Assembly: GCA_036510225.1 (NCBI GenBank)
Contig: DATCEH010000110.1
Coordinates: 1-7,427, forward strand
Reading direction: 5' to 3'
Origin: Palsa-513 sp036510225
GTDB taxonomy: Bacteria; Actinomycetota; Thermoleophilia; Solirubrobacterales; Solirubrobacteraceae
DNA: 7,427 nucleotides
Under the pieces are notes generated by a model that ran no database searches, had not been told where the DNA came from, and saw nothing but the letters and a program-made list of their open reading frames with translations. Made by a program: the position numbers and the translations under genes. Shown piece by piece: positions 1 through 5,726 of the stretch (positions within the stretch are counted from its first letter, which is position 1; every line of letters begins with the position of its first letter).

Positions 1-279
1 GGCCGCCGGCTCGGGCCCGAGCCGCGCCACTCGGTCGCCGTGGAGGAGGCCCTCGCCGGCGTGGTCGGCTGGCTTGCGCCCCGACCGGGTCCGTCGGTCG
101 ACCCGCAGCAGCTGCTGATCACGACGGTCGGCCTGTGCTTCTTCCCGCTCGAGCACAACGACACGATGCTCGCGGCAATGGGTCTCGACGCGACCAGCGA
201 CGGCTTCGCCGAGGCGCGCAAGCTCCATGTCGTCGACGTGCTCGTCCGAGTCCTGGCGCCGCCGGGCCCGACGCGGTGA
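1..279 (+). CDS. TetR/AcrR-family regulator, C-terminal part (5' truncated by window edge)
   Basis: The frame is open from base 1 and ends at TGA 277-279, giving 92 residues of a longer protein whose start lies outside the window. The pattern of a hydrophobic helix (LLITTVGLCFFPLEHND), then MLAAMGLD, then a final amphipathic helix (FAEARKLHVVDVLVRVLAP) is typical of the ligand-binding and dimerisation domain that ends TetR-type repressors. The DNA-binding helix-turn-helix would be upstream and is not visible, so the assignment rests only on this C-terminal pattern. The GTG at 40 is inside the domain and is not taken as the start. The gene converges on folP, whose stop is 115 bases away, so nothing here shows what it regulates. 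Another small all-helical regulator is possible. Confidence 0.6.
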   Translation, partial: GRRLGPEPRHSVAVEEALAGVVGWLAPRPGPSVDPQQLLITTVGLCFFPLEHNDTMLAAMGLDATSDGFAEARKLHVVDVLVRVLAPPGPTR

Positions 280-298
280 CCTTCCGCGTCGGTGACGC
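272..298 (+). terminator. Overlapping small inverted repeats after the TetR-like gene (weak terminator candidate)
   Basis: Two mutually exclusive stems lie at the stop codon. CGCGG 272-276 pairs with CCGCG 284-288, and GCGTC 286-290 pairs with GACGC 294-298 across a 3-base loop. Each stem is only 5 base pairs and no T-run follows. The function as a terminator is therefore a guess. I see nothing else in the 280-394 gap between the convergent genes. Confidence 0.2.
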
Positions 299-394
299 TC
301 CAGTCTGGGTCTTGGTTCTGGTCGGTGGTTGCGTCGCGTGCGACTCGCTCCGGCGCAGGGCCTTGTCGGTCGCCCTGCCGAAGAAGAACCCCGA

Positions 395-1402
395 CTAGCG
401 TCCGCGATTCACGGCGGGCTGGTCGTCGACGGGTGACCGGGGCGAGCGCCGATCACCGGTCGCCGACTGCGGCTCCCAGCGAAGCGAGTCTGAGAGGGCC
501 GCGTCGCGAGCGAGCTCGGTCTCGCCGGTGAGCGTCGCGCGAACGGCGATGAAGTCGGTCGCGGCGGCGACATCGTGCATCCGAAAGATATTCGCGCCGA
601 TGTCGAGGCCGTAGGAGAGCGCCGCGAGTGAGCCGCCCAGCCGCTCGCGCGGCGGGCGGCCGGTCACGGCACCGACGAAGTCCTTGCGGGAGACGGCCAT
701 CAGCAGGGGACGTCCGAGGTCGTGGAGCCGCTCGGCGCCCCGCAGCAACTCGATCGTCTGGGCCGGCGTCTTCGAGAAGTCCGGGCCTGGGTCGACGATC
801 ACCTGCTCGAAGGCGACGCCCCGCGAGCCGGCGAGCTCGATCCGCTCGGCGAGGAACCCGAGCACGTCGGCGAGGACGTCCGCGTAGCGATCCGCGTCGT
901 GGAGACGCCGCCGCGGCGGAGAGCGGGTATGCATCACGACCAGCGCAGCACCCGTCTCGGCGCAGACGTCGGCCAGCCCGGGGTCACGCAGTCCGCTGAC
1001 GTCGTTGACGATCGCAGCCCCGGCGGCGATCGCCGCGGCCGCCACGCGCGGCTTGTAGGTCTCGACCGAGACGACAGCACCAAGCCCGACGACGCGCTCG
1101 ATCAGGGGGACGACAAGCTCGATCTCGACGTCGACATCGACCACGGGCCGGTTGGTCGTCGCCGACTCGCCGCCGACATCGATGATCCCGGCGCCGGCGG
1201 CCACCAGCTCGCGGGCCAGCTCGACGCGGGCCTCGAGCGTCGGATGGAGGCCGCCGTCGGAGAAGGAGTCCGGCGAAGCGTTGACGATGCCCATGACCAG
1301 CGGTCGCGCGAGGTCGATCACCCGACCCCGCGCGGTCAACCGCAGGTCTGCGGCCCTTGGGTGCGCGCTCACGCGGTCGAACCGTACTCCGCCGACTCGC
1401 AC
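395..1402 (-). CDS. folP: Dihydropteroate synthase, divergent (folate biosynthesis)
   Basis: DHPS joins 6-hydroxymethyl-7,8-dihydropterin diphosphate to p-aminobenzoate, giving dihydropteroate in cytosolic folate synthesis. The 335-residue product shows the TIM-barrel motifs in order: GIVNASPDSFSDGG (38-51), DVGGES (75-80), SVETYKP (112-118), IVNDVSG (131-137), VVMHT (155-159), VDPGPDFSK (203-211), AVSRKDFVG (236-244) and FRMHDV (273-278). Asn41, Asn133, Asp204, Lys240, Arg274 and His276 match pterin, phosphate and substrate residues of the family. Two sites deviate: the loop usually reading GGESTRPG is GGESATTNRP, and the usual SVDT has Glu114 instead of Asp. About 35 Arg/Pro-rich residues extend past the barrel. 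The GTG at 1402 has no clear ribosome site and abuts a strong hairpin; GTG at 1372 is an alternative start, with GGAG 14 bases upstream. A FolP2-like paralogue with weak or no synthase activity cannot be excluded. Confidence 0.9.
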   Translation of the reverse strand: MRVGGVRFDRVSAHPRAADLRLTARGRVIDLARPLVMGIVNASPDSFSDGGLHPTLEARVELARELVAAGAGIIDVGGESATTNRPVVDVDVEIELVVPLIERVVGLGAVVSVETYKPRVAAAAIAAGAAIVNDVSGLRDPGLADVCAETGAALVVMHTRSPPRRRLHDADRYADVLADVLGFLAERIELAGSRGVAFEQVIVDPGPDFSKTPAQTIELLRGAERLHDLGRPLLMAVSRKDFVGAVTGRPPRERLGGSLAALSYGLDIGANIFRMHDVAAATDFIAVRATLTGETELARDAALSDSLRWEPQSATGDRRSPRSPVDDQPAVNRGR

Positions 1403-1423
1403 CGCCGCCGCACGCCGGCGGCG
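1403..1423 (-). other. Perfect 8-bp inverted repeat abutting the upstream folP start
   Basis: CGCCGCCG at 1403-1410 and CGGCGGCG at 1416-1423 are perfect complements around a 5-base loop. In a folP transcript this all-G/C hairpin would end directly at the GTG at 1400-1402 and cover the normal ribosome-binding position. It therefore either represses initiation there or argues for the start at 1372. Part of the symmetry may simply reflect GCC/GGC-rich base composition. Confidence 0.4.
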
Positions 1424-1473
1424 AACCCGTGGCCGCGCGCGATCTGGGGCTGGCCGCCCGGGCGACGTGCATG

Positions 1474-1479
1474 TACGCT
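1474..1479 (+). promoter_or_regulatory. -10 element of a leaderless promoter
   Basis: TACGCT fits the actinobacterial -10 pattern TANNNT. Six bases (1480-1485) separate it from the ATG at 1486, so transcription would begin at or next to the A of the start codon. No Shine-Dalgarno-like sequence precedes the ATG (the adjoining bases are CTCCCGGG), which suits a leaderless message. I see no convincing -35 element. Confidence 0.45.
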
Positions 1480-1485
1480 CCCGGG

Positions 1486-2073
1486 ATGCGGCGGGTGGCC
1501 CGACACGTCAGCTACGCCAACGTGGTGGCAACGCTGGCGCTCTTCATCGCCCTCGGCGGGACCTCCTACGCCGCGCTGAACCTGCCCGACGGCAGCGTCG
1601 GCAGCAGGCAGCTCAAGCCCAGCGCGGTCACGCCGTCCAAGCTCGGGTTCTCGATCGGCGCACGGGCAGCGTCATTCCCCATGACCAGCGTCGCCGCCTT
1701 CTTCTGCCATGACAACACCAAGGTCGGCTCACGGCAGTGTGAGCTGCAGGCCCCACGCGTGCTCGGCACGATGACGATCAAGCTGGCACACCCGGCCTGG
1801 GTCCTGATGCTCGGTCGTGCGTCGGCGATTGCGTCGCAGGACGGCCAGCTCGCACAGCTCAGCGCATACGCCGACGACGCGTACGCCGGCACGGTGGACG
1901 ACGCGCCGACGGCAATCCCGCAGGCCTACCCACCGGAGCTCGCCGTTCAGAAGATGGTCAAGCTGTCGGCCGGGTCCCACAAGCTCCACCTGGCGGTGGC
2001 GATCGACGGCAGCGGGACCACGGAGGTCGAACTCCCGCGGCTGATGGTGGTCGTGCTCCCGCCGACCTCGTGA
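1486..2073 (+). CDS. Small exported protein of a Thermoleophilia-type family, function unknown
   Basis: The 195-residue product begins with a short basic stretch (MRRVARH) and a hydrophobic segment (about 9-24) ending in GGTSYAA, so it is predicted to be exported and cleaved near residues 29-30. The mature protein opens with VGSRQLKPSAVTPSKL (38-53). This tail recurs, as I remember it, in many exported proteins of Solirubrobacter and Conexibacter relatives. The rest is a small, probably beta-rich domain with Cys74 and Cys85, which could form a disulfide outside the cell, and a strongly hydrophobic C-terminal strand (LMVVVL, 186-191). There is no second membrane segment or sorting signal. The frame is open upstream to 1357, but ATG 1486 is chosen because the signal peptide begins there and a -10 element sits directly in front. 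The gene diverges from folP and converges on the PAS-GGDEF-EAL gene. I cannot assign a biochemical role. Confidence 0.85.
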   Translation: MRRVARHVSYANVVATLALFIALGGTSYAALNLPDGSVGSRQLKPSAVTPSKLGFSIGARAASFPMTSVAAFFCHDNTKVGSRQCELQAPRVLGTMTIKLAHPAWVLMLGRASAIASQDGQLAQLSAYADDAYAGTVDDAPTAIPQAYPPELAVQKMVKLSAGSHKLHLAVAIDGSGTTEVELPRLMVVVLPPTS

Positions 2074-2155
2074 GACGGCTCAGCGGCCGGACGCCGAGGT
2101 ACGTATGACCGCGGACGTGGGCGAGGACTCCAGGCCAGTCGCAGGCCGCGCTCGG

Positions 2156-2216
2156 CGGCGTGGCAGGCACCGCACCACACGCCGGCTTGAAGCCGACTCT
2201 CAGGCGGCAGGCCTGA
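2156..2216. terminator. Cluster of inverted repeats between convergent genes (possible bidirectional terminator)
   Basis: Three inverted repeats fill the end of the gap between the exported-protein gene (stop 2073) and the PAS-GGDEF-EAL gene (stop 2200-2202). CGGCGTG 2156-2162 pairs with CACGCCG 2178-2184. CGGCTT 2183-2188 pairs with AAGCCG 2190-2195. TCAGGC 2200-2205 pairs with GCCTGA 2211-2216 and contains the stop codon of the minus-strand gene. None is followed by a run of T on either strand, so intrinsic termination is uncertain. I see nothing else in 2074-2155. Confidence 0.3.
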
Positions 2217-4455
2217 AGCTGGTACGTGGCGTCAGCGGAGCCAGACGATCCGGGCGATCCGGGCGGCCGGCCCGACTCGACACGATCGGTCCGCGGTCCG
2301 ACAGCTTCGCGAGAAAAGCCTCGAGCGGCTCGGGCTTGGCCAGGTAGAAGCCCTGGCCCGAGTCGACACCCAGCTCGGTCAGCAGGGCGACGGTCTGGGC
2401 ATCGCCGACGTGCTCGGCGACGGTCTGCTTGTCCAGACCCCGCGCGATCCCGACCACCGCCTGGATGACCATCCGATCGGTCAGGCTGGCGCAGCAGTCA
2501 CGGACGAACTCGCCGTCGATCTTCAGCACGTCGAAGCGGACGTGCTTGAGGTAGTAGAAGGAGCCGAAGCCGGCGCCGAAGTCGTCGAGTGCAAAGCGAC
2601 AGCCGAGCCGTGCGAGCTGCTGGCTGAACTCGCGCGCCTTGGCGATGTTCGAGATCGCAGCCGTCTCGGTGATCTCGAAGATCACGCGGCCCGGATCGAG
2701 GCCGGTCTCCGCGAGCTCGCGCTCGATCAGTCCGAGGATCGCCGGATCGCCGATCGACGCCCCGGACAGATTGATCTCGATGCTCGGCGGAAGGACTCCC
2801 CGACTGCCCTCGGCCGCGAACGCCCGCAGCGCCGCGGTGACGGTCAGGCCATCGATCTGCTGGATCAGGCCGAGTCGCTCGGCGGTCGCCAGGAAGGCCC
2901 CCGGCAGGATCAACTCGCCACGATCGTCGCGCATGCGCAGGAGAACCTCGAACTGGCTCATCCGCCCGTCGACGAGGTCGACGATCGGCTGGGCGACCAG
3001 CGCGAAGCGCTCGTCCTCGATCGCCACGCGAATCCGCTCGGCCCACGTGATCCGGCCCCGCATCCGGCCCTGGGCGGGCTCGCCTGACGTGTATACGGCG
3101 ACCCGGTTGCGACCGGCCTCCTTCGCGTCGTACATCGCGAGATCGGCGCAGACGAGGACGTCCTCGCCACTGGCGGCCTCCCCCTCCTCGAACATCGCGA
3201 CACCGATGCTCGCAGTGACCGCCTGGTCGCGCGTCCTCGGGACGGTGATGCGCTCGGCCCGCAGGGCGTCGAGCAGGCCTCTGGCCACGGTCTGCGCGGT
3301 CCTGATGTCGGCCCGTGGAAGCAGCACCGCGAACTCGTCGCCCCCGAGCCGGGCAAGGACGTCACTGGTGCGCAGCCGTCCGGAGAGGACGGCTGCGACG
3401 CGGCCGATCAGCTGGTCGCCGGCCTGGTGACCGAGCGTGTCGTTGATGTACTTGAAGTGGTCGAGATCGAGCAGCAGCAGCGCCCCGTCGGACCCGTACC
3501 GGCGCACGATGTCGGCGTGGGCCTCGAGCTGGCCCGCGAAGCTCGCCCGGTTGTGGAGTCCGGTCAACGGATCGTGGCTCGCCAGGTACTCGAGGTTCTC
3601 CTCGTAGTGGTGGCGGTAGGTGACGTCCTGTACCTGCACCATGCCGCGCAGGCGCTCTCCCGCCCGATCGCGGATCATCGTGACCTGCACGGTGACCCAG
3701 ATCGGATCTCCGGACGCGTGGATGAACCGTGTCTCGACGTTGCGGGCGTCAGACCCGCCGGCGAGCAGCCGGTCCAGCGCCACACGCGTGTCCGCCGGCT
3801 CCTCCGGGTCGAGCAGTCCCTCGAATCGCCAGCCGACCAACCTCTGGGCGGGGTGTCCGCTCAGGGCGGACAATGCCTCGTTGACCCGCACGATCTCGCC
3901 GAACTCGTCGATCAGCGCCATTCCGATCGGCGATCCGTCGAACGCACCGCGGAAGAGCTCCTCGGCCCCCGCCAGCTCGGTCAGCGCCTGTTTGCGGGCG
4001 GTGATGTCGCGGATCGCGCTCGACACGACCATCCCTTCGACGGTCTCCAGCGGGCTCAGGCTGATCTCGATCGGGAACTCGGTTCCGTCCTTGCGCAGGC
4101 CGTAGAGCTCGCCACCGATACCCATCGGACGGGCGGTCGCGTTGCGGAGGTAGCCCTTCATGTGCTGGCGGTGTTGGGCGCGGTACCGCTTGGGGATCAG
4201 CTCGCCGATGCTCTGGCCGATGATCTCCTCCCGCCGGTAGCCGAACAGCCGCTCGGCCTGGACGTTGACCAGCGCGATGTGGCCGTGGGAGTTGACGATC
4301 ACCATCGCGTCGGGTGCGGCCTCGAGCAGTCCGCGGAACTTCCGCTCCGATCCGAACAGCAGGCGGTCGCCGCGCAGCAGGCGCCGGACGGCCCGGTAGT
4401 AGCCGTTGCGCACGTGATAGACGATCCAGCGGCAGATCTCCCCCAACGTGACCAT
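2200..4455 (-). CDS. PAS-PAS-GGDEF-EAL cyclic-di-GMP synthase/phosphodiesterase
   Basis: The 751-residue protein has two PAS sensor domains (about 37-155 and 165-282), a GGDEF domain (about 290-457) and an EAL domain (about 474-716). It has no membrane segment, so it should sense a cytosolic signal. GGDEF makes cyclic-di-GMP from two GTP: the signature GGDEF is intact (371-375), as is the metal-binding DLDHFKYIND (330-339). The product-inhibition site RxxD is present as RTSD (362-365), five residues before GGDEF. EAL hydrolyses cyclic-di-GMP to pGpG: its motif is FEVLLR (502-507), and the usual catalytic set is visible as Glu503, Asn562, Glu594, Asp624-Asp625, Lys645, Glu681 and Gln701. Both activities are therefore possible, with the PAS domains perhaps setting the balance. 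ATG 4455 is chosen because GAGGGGAG lies 10 bases upstream. The frame stays open to 5337 but is out of frame with the hydrogenase gene there. The gene follows the hydrogenase small-subunit gene by 47 bases on the same strand. Confidence 0.94.
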   Translation of the reverse strand: MVTLGEICRWIVYHVRNGYYRAVRRLLRGDRLLFGSERKFRGLLEAAPDAMVIVNSHGHIALVNVQAERLFGYRREEIIGQSIGELIPKRYRAQHRQHMKGYLRNATARPMGIGGELYGLRKDGTEFPIEISLSPLETVEGMVVSSAIRDITARKQALTELAGAEELFRGAFDGSPIGMALIDEFGEIVRVNEALSALSGHPAQRLVGWRFEGLLDPEEPADTRVALDRLLAGGSDARNVETRFIHASGDPIWVTVQVTMIRDRAGERLRGMVQVQDVTYRHHYEENLEYLASHDPLTGLHNRASFAGQLEAHADIVRRYGSDGALLLLDLDHFKYINDTLGHQAGDQLIGRVAAVLSGRLRTSDVLARLGGDEFAVLLPRADIRTAQTVARGLLDALRAERITVPRTRDQAVTASIGVAMFEEGEAASGEDVLVCADLAMYDAKEAGRNRVAVYTSGEPAQGRMRGRITWAERIRVAIEDERFALVAQPIVDLVDGRMSQFEVLLRMRDDRGELILPGAFLATAERLGLIQQIDGLTVTAALRAFAAEGSRGVLPPSIEINLSGASIGDPAILGLIERELAETGLDPGRVIFEITETAAISNIAKAREFSQQLARLGCRFALDDFGAGFGSFYYLKHVRFDVLKIDGEFVRDCCASLTDRMVIQAVVGIARGLDKQTVAEHVGDAQTVALLTELGVDSGQGFYLAKPEPLEAFLAKLSDRGPIVSSRAGRPDRPDRLAPLTPRTSFRPAA

Positions 4456-4465
4456 CAGCGTTGCA

Positions 4466-4473
4466 CTCCCCTC
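4466..4473 (-). promoter_or_regulatory. Ribosome-binding site of the PAS-GGDEF-EAL gene
   Basis: On the minus strand GAGGGGAG ends 10 bases before the ATG at 4455. It is one of the clearest Shine-Dalgarno sequences in the window and fixes this start against the longer open frame. It implies independent initiation rather than translational coupling to the upstream hydrogenase gene. Confidence 0.7.
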
Positions 4474-4489
4474 ACGTCGCGGTTTGTGG

Positions 4490-4501
4490 CCGGCACGCCG
4501 G
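4490..4501 (-). other. Short palindrome between the hydrogenase and PAS-GGDEF-EAL genes
   Basis: CCGGC, two bases, then GCCGG form a 5-bp inverted repeat one base past the hydrogenase stop codon (TAA, 4503-4505). No T-run follows. It could protect the 3' end of an hhyS message or weakly attenuate read-through, but it is too short to call a terminator. Confidence 0.25.
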
Positions 4502-4502
4502 G

Positions 4503-5594
<1,092 letters not shown>

Positions 5595-5630
5595 CTATCG
5601 ACTTAACCAGTCCTAGCTATTGCTTTTTCT

Positions 5631-5636
5631 ATTATA
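5631..5636 (-). promoter_or_regulatory. -10 element of the hydrogenase promoter
   Basis: A perfect TATAAT is read on the minus strand within an AT-rich island (about 5599-5636) that stands out sharply from the GC-rich surroundings. Initiation would fall near 5623-5625, giving a leader of about 30 bases before ATG 5594. No good TTGACA lies 16-18 bases upstream, and that position falls inside a stem-loop-forming sequence. The promoter may therefore depend on an activator or an alternative sigma factor. Confidence 0.55.
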
Positions 5637-5644
5637 GGGCGGGC

Positions 5645-5696
5645 CGCCGAAAGGTGCATCGAACATCCGTCCGGTCAGCGACCGGAACCTTCGGCG
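5645..5696 (-). promoter_or_regulatory. Nested inverted repeat upstream of the hydrogenase promoter (operator or terminator)
   Basis: The outer arms CGCCGAAAGGT (5645-5655) and ACCTTCGGCG (5687-5696) pair with one bulged A. Inside, TCCGGTC (5670-5676) and GACCGGA (5680-5686) pair perfectly around a 3-base loop. On the minus strand the structure begins 31 bases past the stop of the repeat protein, which suits a terminator, but no T-run follows. It also covers the -35 position of the hydrogenase promoter, so it could be a regulator-binding site. Confidence 0.4.
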
Positions 5697-5715
5697 CCAC
5701 CTGACGCCACCTGAC
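5695..5715. repeat. Tandem 10-base repeat
   Basis: CGCCACCTGA occurs twice head to tail (5695-5704 and 5705-5714), followed by one more C. A related CGCCCACCTGG lies just beyond, at 5732-5742, in the end of the repeat-protein gene. It may be a small slippage duplication. No function is apparent. Confidence 0.6.
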
Positions 5716-5726
5716 CCGGACGCCTC

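Noticed and set aside
135..531. Two small plus-strand frames bridging the TetR-like gene and the 3' end of folP
   Set aside because: They overlap the real genes out of frame, are Arg-rich and have no start signal or homology I can recognise.
722..1579. A 285-residue plus-strand frame across folP and into the exported-protein gene
   Set aside because: It is antisense to folP motifs and enters the next gene out of frame. No domain is visible.
4456..4502. A possible remnant of the missing hydrogenase large subunit
   Set aside because: The 47 bases hold only a palindrome and a ribosome site. No large-subunit motif, such as the RxCxxC or DPCxxCxxH types, appears in any frame here or in the other gaps.
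5621..5630. The T-rich stretch TGCTTTTTCT as a plus-strand terminator
   Set aside because: No stem precedes it on the plus strand and no plus-strand gene ends there. It is better explained as part of the AT-rich hydrogenase promoter.
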